Part shown: in pieces, positions 28,242 to 36,946 of the stretch | Layout of the letters: the number at the start of each line of letters is the position of its first letter | Position numbering within the stretch: the first letter of the stretch is position 1 | NCBI GenBank assembly: GCA_965229355.1 | Contig: OZ245869.1 | Coordinates: 1,798,001-1,862,000 of the forward strand | DNA: 64,000 nucleotides | DNA from: GCA-2737725 sp965229355 | Lineage (GTDB): Bacteria > Pseudomonadota > Alphaproteobacteria > Rhodospirillales > Rhodospirillaceae | Direction of reading: 5' to 3' | Translations under genes and position numbers: made by a program | The notes under the pieces: model-generated | The model's input: only the letters and a program-made list of their open reading frames with translations | Told to the model about the DNA's origin: nothing | Database searches by the model: none

Positions 28242-28679
28242 ATGAAACGCTTATTGCCCCTCGCTGTCTTGCTCCTTCTGCCTGCCGTTGGCTTGATGGC
28301 GGAGCCACAAATGCGCGACATCAAAGTACCCGATATTAAAGCAGGGGGTATTACGAAAGAGATGCTTAATCAAAAGGCGCCTAAGCCGCCACAACAGGCG
28401 TGCTTTAAGCCGGATGAAGTTCAATCATTTTCGTATCGCACAAGCGGCAACAACCTACGCATCAACACATCCGATGCGCGCACATATGATGTTTCGTTTT
28501 TTGTGAAATGTGATGGCTTAGCCTCAACCAAAGCTGTCAGTTTTGATGGCACCATCAACGATGAAGTGTGCGGTACCGGCATTGAGAACGTTGTATTCTA
28601 CAGCACAGACAAGGGCCCTAAACGTTGCAGTATCCGCGAAGTTGATACAGTCCCGGTTATGGCCCGCGCTGGGCGTTAA
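28242..28679 (+). CDS. small secreted protein, DUF6491-like pattern
   Basis: 145 aa with signal peptide MKRLLPLAVLLLLPAVGLMA. The start at 28242 places the signal at the N-terminus; an ATG at 28230 is in frame. The initiation region forms a 6-bp hairpin (GTTTCA / TGAAAC) that includes the start codon. The mature protein has four spaced cysteines (QACFKPDEV, VKCDGL, EVCGTG, KRCSIREV), resembling the gene at 45740-46129 and the DUF6491 pattern. Function unknown. Confidence 0.62.
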   Translation: MKRLLPLAVLLLLPAVGLMAEPQMRDIKVPDIKAGGITKEMLNQKAPKPPQQACFKPDEVQSFSYRTSGNNLRINTSDARTYDVSFFVKCDGLASTKAVSFDGTINDEVCGTGIENVVFYSTDKGPKRCSIREVDTVPVMARAGR

Positions 28680-28890
28680 GGGGTTGGGCGTTAAGCGAAT
28701 GATTGCATTTATCTAAAACGCATCTTTGCATTTTTGTTCGCAACAGAATGAGACCCAGAGAATTTTGCATCTCTGCGGAATTGTATTTCTTATCTCAAGC
28801 GCTTCTTTTCTTGCCAAACCCCAGTGGCTCCGTTGACACTTCCGGCGTCAAATCATCTGCATTTGCGGCAGATATGTCGGGGGAGACATT

Positions 28891-30063
28891 ATGACTAAAC
28901 TGAAATTTGTATCCGTCGCTGCGTTAGCGGCCTTAACGCTGGTCGCCTGCGATCAGCAAAAAGCAGCCGCACCGAAATCTGAGGCCATTAATCCGCTGGC
29001 CGGTAAATCACTGGAAGAACGTGCGGCCGCTATGGCGCCTAATAAGGCGGGCACAGAATTGCCTGTCGCGATTATTCCAAATGTGCCGGAAGCCGCTGAA
29101 GCCTACTATGGCAAAGACTCTAAAACATTGATCGCGCAAACGCGTGATGCTGATGCCGTGAAAACATCTATGGGCACTAGTGGCGCGCTCACGTACATCT
29201 TCGCTGATGACGGCAGCATGGTTCAACGCGTCAACGACAAAGGCCAAGATGCCTGCTCGTACATTTTCCCGGATGGCAAGCGCGTGGTGTTTACCTCAAC
29301 GCGCGATCACATGGATATGCCAGTGGGCAACTGGTCGGACCAGAGCAACTATCCGCAAGGCTCTGAACTTTATATTGCCGATATCGACGGCAAAAATTTG
29401 GTACGCCTGACGAATAACGACAATTACGAAGCGGAAGTGTCGGTCTCGAACGACGGCACCAAGATTGTGTTTGGTCGCCAGATCAACGGCAAAATGGACC
29501 TCTGGATCATGAATGCCGATGGTACAGGCGAACGCCAACTGACAGCGACAGATGATTGGCAAGAAGGTGCGCCATTCTTCATGCCGGGCGATGATCGCAT
29601 TATGTTCCGCGCCTGGCGGGCCAGTGAATACGGCAAAGTGCGCCCGACGCCCATGACGGTGTTTACGATTAAAACCGATGGCACGGATTGGCGTCGTTAC
29701 ACCTATGACAACGATATGAATTGGGCGCCGTTCCCAGCGCCTGATGGCCGTCACTATGTATTTGTGCGCGTCACCGACAAAGAGAAGAACGATTGGGATG
29801 TGTACTTGGGTGATTTGGCCGGCACACCACCAAAACGCTTAACCTTCCATGACGGCTTTGATGGTCTGCCCAGCTTGTCACCCGATGGGAAGAAGGTAGC
29901 CTTTGCACGTTCCACCGGGCCTGGGTTTATGTCGGGCTTAAAAACCTTCGTGATGGATATTTCATCACTGGGTCTTAGCACCACCAATCAGTTTAACCCG
30001 GAGTGGGGCTTGCCGATGCAGGATGACCCGAAGCCTGCAGCAGCGCCGCCTGCGCAGCAATAA
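28891..30063 (+). CDS. TolB-like beta-propeller lipoprotein
   Basis: 390-aa lipoprotein: MTKLKFVSVAALAALTLVAC contains the lipobox LVAC. The mature part has repeated PD40/TolB-type blades (LYIADIDGKNLVRLTNNDNY; DLWIMNADGTGERQLTATDD; SLSPDGKKVAFARSTG), each with the pattern of a WD40-like propeller. It ends in an Ala/Pro/Gln tail. It is not TolB itself, since no tol-pal genes are near. Such proteins often bind partners or carbohydrates in the periplasm; its role here is unknown. GGGGGAGA precedes the ATG. A strong terminator follows. Confidence 0.83.
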   Translation: MTKLKFVSVAALAALTLVACDQQKAAAPKSEAINPLAGKSLEERAAAMAPNKAGTELPVAIIPNVPEAAEAYYGKDSKTLIAQTRDADAVKTSMGTSGALTYIFADDGSMVQRVNDKGQDACSYIFPDGKRVVFTSTRDHMDMPVGNWSDQSNYPQGSELYIADIDGKNLVRLTNNDNYEAEVSVSNDGTKIVFGRQINGKMDLWIMNADGTGERQLTATDDWQEGAPFFMPGDDRIMFRAWRASEYGKVRPTPMTVFTIKTDGTDWRRYTYDNDMNWAPFPAPDGRHYVFVRVTDKEKNDWDVYLGDLAGTPPKRLTFHDGFDGLPSLSPDGKKVAFARSTGPGFMSGLKTFVMDISSLGLSTTNQFNPEWGLPMQDDPKPAAAPPAQQ

Positions 30064-30077
30064 CATCTCTCAAAAGC

Positions 30078-30108
30078 AAAACGGCCTCTCATGATGAGAG
30101 GCCGTTTT
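30078..30108. terminator. bidirectional terminator between convergent genes
   Basis: A 14-bp stem AAAACGGCCTCTCA / TGAGAGGCCGTTTT with a 3-nt loop, followed by further T's. It lies between the convergent TolB-like gene and the 228-aa gene, and A/T tracts flank both sides, so it can serve both. Confidence 0.9.
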
Positions 30109-30131
30109 TTATTCCCTTATCGCTGTAACGC

Positions 30132-30818
30132 TTATTGCGTCACGGCTGATGTTTTCTTTTCGGCTGGTTTATAGTCTTTCACCTTCACGGTGATCATGCC
30201 GTCGTCTTGCCACGGGCTAACTTCCAAATCGACGCCCAGGATTTTTGAGTAACCAGCCATGCGCGGGATGGTCCAGTTTTCGTGAATCCACTTTTCAGTG
30301 ATGTTGTGTTGGCCCATGCGGGTGGTTTGCGTCAGCACGTTGCCGAACGGGCTCTTGAAGCGGCGCATGCCGGGTTCGCTTTGCGTGTCCAGCACCAACT
30401 GCCAGTGACAGGTGGTTTGATCGAACACAGCGCGCAAGGCTTGGTCCTTATCGCCGCTCTTTTCCATGATCTTGGCCGCGCGCTTTAACATCGGCTCTTG
30501 GGTTTTGATTTCTTCTTCCACGCCTTCCTTGGTCAGATTGTGATCTTTCAGGAATTGCATGTGTTGGAGATGCTGCTTCACCAACGCATCGTTGGTTTCG
30601 TGCTGATAGCCTTGGTTATCTTCCAGGGTCTTCACGACCATGTTCATGATCAGGCCCAGATCGCGCTCGCGACCTTCAAAGCCTGAGTAACGGCCCAAGG
30701 TTTTTTCCGGCTTGGCATTCGGATCGACCGGTTTGCCAAACGGTGTGTCTGCAGCAATGGCTGGAAACGCAAGACCAACGGTCAGCGCAACAGCGGCGGT
30801 CAAAGTTTTGAAGTTCAT
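30132..30818 (-). CDS. exported hypothetical protein, 228 aa
   Basis: The signal peptide MNFKTLTAAVALTVGLAFPA is cut near IAADTPFG. The mature region is mostly helical and charged (LVKQHLQHMQFLKDHNLTKE, EPMLKRAAKIMEKSGDKDQ), then a more structured part with TTCHWQLVLDTQSE, MGQHNITEKWIHENW and WQDDGMITVKVKDY. The single Cys is followed by HW, and several His residues cluster nearby, but this is not a recognised haem or metal motif. I do not recognise the family. Confidence 0.72.
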   Translation of the reverse strand: MNFKTLTAAVALTVGLAFPAIAADTPFGKPVDPNAKPEKTLGRYSGFEGRERDLGLIMNMVVKTLEDNQGYQHETNDALVKQHLQHMQFLKDHNLTKEGVEEEIKTQEPMLKRAAKIMEKSGDKDQALRAVFDQTTCHWQLVLDTQSEPGMRRFKSPFGNVLTQTTRMGQHNITEKWIHENWTIPRMAGYSKILGVDLEVSPWQDDGMITVKVKDYKPAEKKTSAVTQ

Positions 30819-30999
30819 GAAAGCCTCCCCGGGAAATGGATAATTCGAAACGCACGATCAAAAGCGTAAGCGAACTCTATACGAACCAACGCTATTACGG
30901 CAGGCGTCCTCGTACGCACGCGTCGGTGATCGACCACGCAGTGGCCGAGGGGTTGTGTTTTGCAAAACCGCCCCGCACTCTCTCGGGCAATGCCCGTAA

Positions 31000-31029
31000 T
31001 GCGTTGAGGGGCCATACTGCGTTGAGGGG
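31000..31029 (+). repeat. 12-nt direct repeat carrying the MFS ribosome-binding site
   Basis: TGCGTTGAGGGG occurs twice, at 31000 and 31018, 6 nt apart. The second copy contains the GAGGGG that precedes the MFS start at 31040. The first copy duplicates the same Shine-Dalgarno-like sequence. Confidence 0.6.
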
Positions 31030-31039
31030 ATTATCTTAA

Positions 31040-32323
31040 ATGTCGTTGCCGTCGCAGGTTGTTACAATTACGGAAGCACATCGCCGCCGCGCGCTGGTGT
31101 TTTTGTTTCTGGTGTCGCTGTTCAATTATGGTGACCGCAACATGATCGGCGTGCTGGTGCCCGCAATTAAAGCGGATTTGGATTTAAGCGACACGCAGAT
31201 TGGGTTCATCACCGGGCTCGCGTTTTCGTTGTTCTATGCGCTGATGGGTATTCCCATTGCGCGGCTGGCCGATACGTTTTCACGGCGCGGTGTGATTTCT
31301 GTCGCTCTGGCAATCTGGAGTGCCATGACCTGCGCCTGCGGACTTGCGCAGAACTTTATGCAACTTGCGTTGGCACGTGTGCTGGTCGGCGTGGGTGAGG
31401 CAGGTGCTACACCGCCATCGCATGCGATTATTGCCGATCTGTTTCCGAAGGCGCGGCGCGCATTTGCACTCTCGGTGTATGCGTTCGGTTCACCCATGGG
31501 CGTCATCATTGCGTATCTGGCAGGCGCTTGGCTAACGCAGGAATACGGCTGGCGTGTGACACTATTTGTATTTGGTTTGCCGGGTATTCTAGTGGCATTG
31601 CTGGTCTATCGCTTTTTACCCGAACCTCCCCGCGGCCATTCCGAGTTAACTGACGGCGAACCACCCATTACGCCTGCCCGCTTAGGCGAAGCGCTGCGCA
31701 TTTTGTTTTCAAAGCCCGCCTTTCGCCAAAATGCATTTGCATCAGGTCTATTTGCGTTCCTCTGGTTCGGGCTGATGTCGTGGGTGCCATCGTTCTTCAC
31801 GCGCTCGCATGACATGTCATTGTCGGAAGTTGGCGCGTGGTTGGCGCTGGCGTTGGGTGTATCGCAATTCGCAGGCACCTGGGTTGGCGGTTGGCTGGGC
31901 GATAAACTTTCTGCGCGCGATGCGCGGTGGTATCCATGGCTGTGCGCCGGGGCCATGTTGATCTCCACACCGTTTTATTTTGTGGTGTATCTGGCCGCAG
32001 ATTCGACCATCGCAATGATCGCGCTCTTCTGCGCAGTGTTCTTTTCCATCATGCAAAGCGGGCCGCAGCATTGGGTGACGCAAGCGGTCGCAGGCCCGCG
32101 TATGCGCGCCACGGCAACGGCGACGTATCTGTTGGTGGTGAACCTGATCGCTGGTTTTGGCGCGCAGTTGGTGGGCTGGCTCAGTGAAACCTTTAAACCC
32201 ACTTATGGCGTCGACTCACTCGGTCGCGCACTGTTGCTGGTCAGTATTATTTTCAGCCTTTGGGCCGCCATCCACTTCTGGCTGGTGGCGCGCACGCTGC
32301 GACATGATATTGCAAAGGCATGA
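31040..32323 (+). CDS. MFS transporter, spinster-like
   Basis: 427 aa with about 12 membrane segments. The N-terminal half has FLVSLFNYGDRNMIGVLVPA and the MFS motif between helices 2 and 3 (GIPIARLADTFSRRG). GEAGATPPSHAIIADLF is the pattern seen in spinster-type (sphingolipid/aromatic) MFS proteins. The substrate is unknown. The stop overlaps the start of the GNAT gene (ATGA). Confidence 0.87.
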   Translation: MSLPSQVVTITEAHRRRALVFLFLVSLFNYGDRNMIGVLVPAIKADLDLSDTQIGFITGLAFSLFYALMGIPIARLADTFSRRGVISVALAIWSAMTCACGLAQNFMQLALARVLVGVGEAGATPPSHAIIADLFPKARRAFALSVYAFGSPMGVIIAYLAGAWLTQEYGWRVTLFVFGLPGILVALLVYRFLPEPPRGHSELTDGEPPITPARLGEALRILFSKPAFRQNAFASGLFAFLWFGLMSWVPSFFTRSHDMSLSEVGAWLALALGVSQFAGTWVGGWLGDKLSARDARWYPWLCAGAMLISTPFYFVVYLAADSTIAMIALFCAVFFSIMQSGPQHWVTQAVAGPRMRATATATYLLVVNLIAGFGAQLVGWLSETFKPTYGVDSLGRALLLVSIIFSLWAAIHFWLVARTLRHDIAKA

Positions 32324-33096
32324 GCACGCTGAATTCTGACACGATTAATCTCGCCCGCCGTATCGAAGCGCATGGTTTAAAAGCTTGGCCCGCGCTGGGC
32401 GAAATGAACCTGGATGGCTGGCGGGTTAAAATCTCAGGCGGCTTTAGTCAGCGCCAGGATAGTGTAACGCCGATTGAGATTGGCCAAGACACGACCGAAA
32501 ACAAAATTCGGTGGTGCGAGCGATACTATGGCGAGCGGCATTTGCCCTGTGCGGTGCGAGTTACTGATCTTTATCCTGATGAAACGTTGCAGCCATGGTT
32601 GGCGGCGCGCGGTTACCGGACCCAAGGCTTAACCCACGTTATGATCGCTGATGTTACGGCTGCCGCTGAAACGCCGCCGCCTGATGTGTCATTCTCGGAT
32701 CAAGCTAGTGATGATTGGTTTGGCGCGGCCATGATGGTGGACCAACGGGCCGTCATTCATGCCGATGCGTTGATTTTCACCATGACGCACCTACCGTGGC
32801 CGCATGTCTTTGTGGAAGCTGGAAACGGAGATGGTACCGTTGCGATTGGCTGCGGGCAAAAGTCCGACGATCTCATGGGCATTTTCAGCATGCGCACATT
32901 GCCGGAAGAACAGCGCAAAGGTCATGCGCGGCGTGTGCTGGCCGGATTGCTGGCCTGGGCCAAAAAACAAGGCGTGAAAACAGCGTGGCTGCAAGTTGAG
33001 AAAGCCAACGCAGCAGCCGTTGCGCTCTACGCGTCCATGGGTTTTCGTCCGCTTTATGATTACCGCTATCTCGTGCGGCATCCAGAGCGCGACTGA
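32320..33096 (+). CDS. GNAT-family N-acetyltransferase
   Basis: 258 aa. The C-terminal half carries the GNAT acetyl-CoA motif A (FSMRTLPEEQRKGHARRVLA) and motif B (WLQVEKANAAAVALYASMGF). The N-terminal half (GWRVKISGGFSQRQDSVTPI) is the extension seen in two-domain GNAT proteins. It is translationally coupled with the MFS gene, which suggests modification of a transported compound, but the substrate is not deducible. It ends directly next to the convergent SRPBCC gene. Confidence 0.85.
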   Translation: MSTLNSDTINLARRIEAHGLKAWPALGEMNLDGWRVKISGGFSQRQDSVTPIEIGQDTTENKIRWCERYYGERHLPCAVRVTDLYPDETLQPWLAARGYRTQGLTHVMIADVTAAAETPPPDVSFSDQASDDWFGAAMMVDQRAVIHADALIFTMTHLPWPHVFVEAGNGDGTVAIGCGQKSDDLMGIFSMRTLPEEQRKGHARRVLAGLLAWAKKQGVKTAWLQVEKANAAAVALYASMGFRPLYDYRYLVRHPERD

Positions 33097-33570
33097 TTAC
33101 TCTGCTGCGCGAGATGCTGGGGCTTCCAGCGTCTCCACGCGCTTCTTCAAGGCCGCGTTCATCGCCTCAAAGCCGTCTTTGAACATGTTGAAGTAATCGT
33201 CCTTCATCACGGTCGTCAGCAGGCCTTCCACGCGCATACATTGATGGACCTTCACGCCCCCTTTGCGCTGCGTGATGCGCAGCCAATGCTCTACGGTCAG
33301 CAACCATGAAAACCATGCGCCATGCTCGAAGCGGATTTCGTGCTCGTCTTCGAACTTAATAATACGCGGCGTGATGACATGATTGGCTTGGTTGCGGCCG
33401 TCCTGGCTTTTCAGGCGCATGGTCATGTGGACTTTGCTATAGGCCAGCGGGTGCCCTTCGATGGCGGTGATGAATGGATTCCAATCGGCATAATTGCGAA
33501 AGCCAATGATGTGGCGCCACACCACCTCGGGCTTTGCATCAATCTCAATAACGGTCGACAACTCTTTCAT
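33097..33570 (-). CDS. SRPBCC (START-like) family protein
   Basis: 157 aa soluble lipid- or ligand-binding fold. The opening STVIEIDAKPEVVWRHIIGF and FRNYADWNPFI are diagnostic of the polyketide-cyclase/AHA1-like SRPBCC group; the long C-terminal helix is FNMFKDGFEAMNAALKKRVE. I chose ATG at 33570; an ATG seven codons earlier (33591) is possible. Ligand unknown. Confidence 0.8.
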   Translation of the reverse strand: MKELSTVIEIDAKPEVVWRHIIGFRNYADWNPFITAIEGHPLAYSKVHMTMRLKSQDGRNQANHVITPRIIKFEDEHEIRFEHGAWFSWLLTVEHWLRITQRKGGVKVHQCMRVEGLLTTVMKDDYFNMFKDGFEAMNAALKKRVETLEAPASRAAE

Positions 33571-33730
33571 CACGTAATCCAAAACGTCCATTCACAATGA
33601 TGATCCAATTTTAGCGGCAGAGCGGCCCCCAAGTCTCCGATATAAGAGCCATAGACGTATAATTTTTTCGTGAAAATGCACGTCCGTTAACGCAACCGTT
33701 CCTGAAGCCAACCAGTTAGGTCGTTCCATC

Positions 33731-34726
33731 ATGGTGTTTGTGTCTGAGACCGCAGGGTCGCCGCTGGCTATCGCAATTTTGGGTGTCTCGCGCATTGAAA
33801 CAGCGCTGGCCTTTTACCGTGATGTCATTGGGCTTGATGCGTCGGCCGAGACAATATGTTCTGGTGCAGCATTCGAGACACATTTTGCCCTTCCCAAAGG
33901 GGCTTCGGCCAAAGCTGTGATGTTCGGCATGAATAGCGCCCCTGGCATCGGTCCAAAAGTGGGCCGCGTGCTGGCACTGGAATTTGATGCGAAAGACCGC
34001 ATCACGATTCCGCAAAAAGGTGATCGCACTTATCGCGGTCTGTGGAATTTGAATTTCTATGTAAATGACATTCGCGCGACCACACATGACCTGCAAAGCA
34101 AAGGCTTCGACTTCTGGAGCGAGCCCGTGGGGTATGAAGTGAGTGCCAAAGCAGGCATGCCCATCGAAGTGTTGTTCGATGGGCCTGATGGTCTCGCGAT
34201 CAACTTAGTCGAACTGACCGGCGATGAGACCAGCACCATTGGCCGCCTGAAAAAAGAAGTCGATGCGCTGGGAAAGAGCCTGCAAGGTTTCAGCCAAGTG
34301 GCCACCACGTCCCACAGCATTATCAATCACGAGAAAGCATTGGCCTTTTACACGCAGGTTCTCGGCATGGAAGTCCAGATCGACGATATTTTGGGCAAAC
34401 CTGAGACCAATCATTTCCTCGGTCGCCCACGCGATGCACAAACGCGGGCGACATTCGTGGCGGGCCGTCATCAGTTCGGCAAAGTCGCGTTATCGTATCC
34501 GCTGAATTACGAAGTGCCGAACAAAGTGTCGCTGGCGGTTGCGCCGAACATCGGCTACCTCGCGCAAAGCTTTTGTGTGCCTTCGTTAGACAAAGCGCTT
34601 GCTGGCTGTACCGAAATATTTTCGAGCGCAGTAGATATTGTGATCCCAGGCTTAGGGTCTGTACGCGCAGCTATGGTGCGCAATCCGGGTTCGGGGGCGT
34701 TGATGCAAATATTCGAGGAGCGCTAA
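33731..34726 (+). CDS. tandem VOC-domain (glyoxalase/dioxygenase superfamily) protein
   Basis: 331 aa with two vicinal-oxygen-chelate modules. The first starts at about residue 12 (LAIAILGVSRIETALAFYRD) and ends in a pattern with MPIEVLFDGPDGLAINLVEL. The second starts near 190 (TTSHSIINHEKALAFYTQVL) and ends at residue 331. Whether it is a lyase, dioxygenase or binding protein is not clear. It is 2 nt upstream of the quinone-reductase gene, so it is likely co-expressed. Confidence 0.83.
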   Translation: MVFVSETAGSPLAIAILGVSRIETALAFYRDVIGLDASAETICSGAAFETHFALPKGASAKAVMFGMNSAPGIGPKVGRVLALEFDAKDRITIPQKGDRTYRGLWNLNFYVNDIRATTHDLQSKGFDFWSEPVGYEVSAKAGMPIEVLFDGPDGLAINLVELTGDETSTIGRLKKEVDALGKSLQGFSQVATTSHSIINHEKALAFYTQVLGMEVQIDDILGKPETNHFLGRPRDAQTRATFVAGRHQFGKVALSYPLNYEVPNKVSLAVAPNIGYLAQSFCVPSLDKALAGCTEIFSSAVDIVIPGLGSVRAAMVRNPGSGALMQIFEER

Positions 34727-34728
34727 AG

Positions 34729-35724
34729 ATGAGCATTCCCACCACCATGCGCGCATTGCAAATCGATGCCCCTGGCGCGCCTGAAAATTTTGTATTGCGT
34801 GAGATCGCCACACCAACACCGGGTGATGGCCAAGCGCTGATTAAAGTTGCTTACGTCGGCATGAACCCGATTGATGCCATGGCCCGCGCAGGCAAAATCA
34901 ATTTCCTTCCCATCACTTGGCCGTTCACGCCGGGCTTGGAGAAAACCGGCACTGTGGTGGATGTGGGGGCGGGTGTTGATAAAGCACTGATCGGTCAGCG
35001 CGTCATCGCGCGCTCAGGCTTTGGTGGCTATGCCGAATACACGCTCAATGCGGCCAACACACTACTGAAACTGGATGATCGGATTGATCTCAAAACTGGC
35101 TGTGTGTATCGCGGTGCATCGTTCACCGCATGGCATGCTTTATATAAAGCGGGCCGCCTGCAAAAAAACGAAACGGTTCTCATTCACTCCGCTGCTGGGG
35201 CTGTCGGCATTATGGCGATTCAAATCGCCAAAGATGCAGGCTGCACTGTCATTGGCTTGTGCGCAGGTGAAACCAAAATCGCCTACGCCAAATCCTTCGG
35301 TGCTGATCATGTGTTCGACTACTCAACAAACACATGGTCCGATCAGGTGAAAGCTGTCAGCGCAAAAGGTGTTGATGTGATCTTGGATGGCAATGGTGGC
35401 GCGAATGCCGAAAAGAATATCGATCTCACAGCCCCCATGGGTCGCATTGTTTATATCGGCGCCACGGCTGGCAATTACCCTGCACCAGTACAAATCCCCA
35501 CGCTGATTTTCAAAAACATCAGCATCGCCGGCATGAACTTGGCGCCCATCGAAGAAGCACCGGGCAGTGCGGCAGATCGCGACATCATCAATGCGGTCGC
35601 GGAAAAACGCTGGCGCGTGCCGATCTCTGAGACTGTTGATTTAGAAAACGCGGGCGATTTGCACGCGCGGCTTGAAGCGCGGTCCGTGATGGGGCGCGCT
35701 GTTATCAAAGTCTGCGGCGATTGA
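34729..35724 (+). CDS. quinone-oxidoreductase-like MDR protein
   Basis: 331 aa zinc-free medium-chain dehydrogenase/reductase. The ATG at 34729 has GAGGAG 8 nt upstream; a longer open frame from 34573 overlaps the VOC gene and is rejected. MRALQIDAPGAPENFVLREI is the typical MDR N-terminus; the NAD(P) loop is HSAAGAVGIMAIQIAKDAG. The Cys/His set of zinc alcohol dehydrogenases is absent, which points to the quinone reductase (QOR) type. Neighbouring VOC protein suggests detoxification or aromatic metabolism (inference). Confidence 0.86.
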   Translation: MSIPTTMRALQIDAPGAPENFVLREIATPTPGDGQALIKVAYVGMNPIDAMARAGKINFLPITWPFTPGLEKTGTVVDVGAGVDKALIGQRVIARSGFGGYAEYTLNAANTLLKLDDRIDLKTGCVYRGASFTAWHALYKAGRLQKNETVLIHSAAGAVGIMAIQIAKDAGCTVIGLCAGETKIAYAKSFGADHVFDYSTNTWSDQVKAVSAKGVDVILDGNGGANAEKNIDLTAPMGRIVYIGATAGNYPAPVQIPTLIFKNISIAGMNLAPIEEAPGSAADRDIINAVAEKRWRVPISETVDLENAGDLHARLEARSVMGRAVIKVCGD

Positions 35725-35784
35725 CATTTGTTTAGGGTGCAGTGCGGCATGAGGCGCCATTAAACGGTCATTCACAATAACGAT

Positions 35785-35798
35785 TTGATCTTTATCAA
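35785..35798. promoter_or_regulatory. perfect FNR/FixK-type box upstream of hupE
   Basis: TTGATCTTTATCAA is an exact match to the FNR/FixK consensus TTGAT-N4-ATCAA, a perfect dyad. It lies in the 251-nt gap before hupE, about 178 nt upstream of its start. In alphaproteobacteria such boxes bind FNR, FixK or related CRP-family regulators under low oxygen. Confidence 0.7.
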
Positions 35799-35819
35799 GT
35801 TTCGCCATCATCTTTAGAA

Positions 35820-35892
35820 AACCAACGCTTGAGAGCGTCGCGTGAAGTTGGTTATCCTTCACGTCGCGGAGCAGGGTCTAGCTTTCGCCCTG
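35820..35892 (+). other. structured leader of hupE (interleaved stems)
   Basis: Stem A pairs AACCAA (35820-35825) with TTGGTT (35848-35853) and encloses a smaller stem ACGCT/AGCGT. Stem B pairs CGTGAAG (35841-35847) with CTTCACG (35857-35863), extended by CG/CG. The two are interleaved, as in a pseudoknot or alternative folds. A further stem pairs CAGGG (35872-35876) with CCCTG (35888-35892). It does not match any riboswitch class I recognise. Confidence 0.4.
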
Positions 35893-35910
35893 GCTTTGCG
35901 TGCCTTTGCT

Positions 35911-35955
35911 AAAAAGTGACTTTCTTAAAGTGCCTTTTTGAAAAAGTGCGTTTGG
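35911..35955 (+). repeat. three degenerate short tandem repeats before hupE
   Basis: Three A/T-rich units of 14-16 nt follow each other: AAAAAGTGACTTTCTT, AAAGTGCCTTTTTG and AAAAAGTGCGTTTGG, each built on AAAGTG plus a T-run. They end about 20 nt before the hupE start, just ahead of its GGGGAGGG ribosome-binding site. Confidence 0.5.
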
Positions 35956-35975
35956 TTTACCGGGGAGGGTACCCA

Positions 35976-36575
35976 ATGTTGTTGGCGCGCGTGTCGTTGA
36001 AATCTGTTGCCGCCGTTGTTGCATCGTTAGCGGCGTTTTCTGCAAGTACAGCTATGGCGCATACAGGCCATGGCCCCACCGCTGGGTTTATGGCGGGTTT
36101 CTCACATCCTTTATTCGGCGCCGATCACTTCCTCGCCATGTTGGCGGTTGGATTGTGGGCTGGTGCCATTGGGGCGCGCGCTGTCTGGCTTGTGCCAGCG
36201 TCGTTTGTTGCCGCGATGATTTTGGGCGGCGTCATGGGCGCACAAGGCTTAGGCCTTCCCGCGGTCGAGTTGGGCATTACCTTCTCTGTCATCGCATTGG
36301 GCGCGCTTGTCGCATTCAATCCGTCGCTGCCATTAGCGATGTCGATGAGCATCGCCGCAGCGTTCGCACTGTTTCATGGCCATGCGCACGGCGCTGAAAT
36401 GCCTGCTGATGCAAGTGGATTTGCATATGGCGCAGGCTTCGTGTTGGCCACGGCGGTTTTGCACGCAACGGGCTTAGCCGCCATTGCTGCGCTGAAAGCC
36501 CGCCTGACACCGGCCGCGTTACGCATCACAGGTGGCGCAGTTGGCGTTGCCGGTCTTGCTTTGCTTGCGAACTGA
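35976..36575 (+). CDS. HupE/UreJ-family nickel/cobalt permease
   Basis: 199-aa inner-membrane protein. A signal-like first segment ending ASTAMA is followed by HTGHGPTAG and the family signature HPLFGADH (44-51), then five to six hydrophobic helices and a His cluster FALFHGHAHGAEMP. HupE/UreJ members import Ni or Co. I use the ATG at 35976 with CGGGGAGGG just upstream. No hydrogenase or urease genes are in the window, so the metal's destination is unknown. It heads a three-gene unit with a 92-aa protein and a bicupin. Confidence 0.88.
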   Translation: MLLARVSLKSVAAVVASLAAFSASTAMAHTGHGPTAGFMAGFSHPLFGADHFLAMLAVGLWAGAIGARAVWLVPASFVAAMILGGVMGAQGLGLPAVELGITFSVIALGALVAFNPSLPLAMSMSIAAAFALFHGHAHGAEMPADASGFAYGAGFVLATAVLHATGLAAIAALKARLTPAALRITGGAVGVAGLALLAN

Positions 36576-36599
36576 ACAGCACATCCAGGAGCAGCGCAT

Positions 36600-36878
36600 A
36601 TGAGCTTTGGTAGCACCACCATTACCGGCAATGTCCGTCCGAAAATGACGAAGGAAGAATTGGCCTTCGTGAAGCAAGAACTGTCCGAACAAATCGAACG
36701 CTACAATAAAATCGTCCAAGAGCAAGAAGCGCTGACCCCACAACGCGAGAAGTGGGTGAAAGAATTCCTGCATCGTATCCAAACGCGCGGTTATCACGTC
36801 CACGCCGGGATCAAGCGGGTCATTCCGAAAGAGGAAATCCGTCCGCGCGACGGCCGTCCGCTTGAGGTGATTTTCTAA
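36600..36878 (+). CDS. small conserved-looking protein of unknown function, 92 aa
   Basis: Soluble and highly charged, with a probable coiled coil (EELAFVKQELSEQIERYNKI) and a C-terminal part IKRVIPKEEIRPRDGRPLEV. AGGAGC precedes the ATG by 6 nt. It sits 24 nt after hupE and 68 nt before the bicupin gene on the same strand. I do not recognise the family. Position suggests it works with HupE or the bicupin (inference). Confidence 0.7.
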   Translation: MSFGSTTITGNVRPKMTKEELAFVKQELSEQIERYNKIVQEQEALTPQREKWVKEFLHRIQTRGYHVHAGIKRVIPKEEIRPRDGRPLEVIF

Positions 36879-36946
36879 GACGTAGTAGCGCTTCGTTTTT
36901 TCACCGCGCGGCGTGATCGCCAGACGCGGTTTTCAGGAGACGTTTC

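Noticed and set aside
28703..28894. 63-codon frame before the TolB-like lipoprotein
   Set aside because: Poor start, unusual composition (Phe/Arg/Leu), overlaps the start of the lipoprotein gene; more likely leader DNA.
34573..34728. N-terminal extension of the quinone reductase frame
   Set aside because: It overlaps the end of the VOC gene; the ATG at 34729 has a strong ribosome-binding site and the canonical MDR start.
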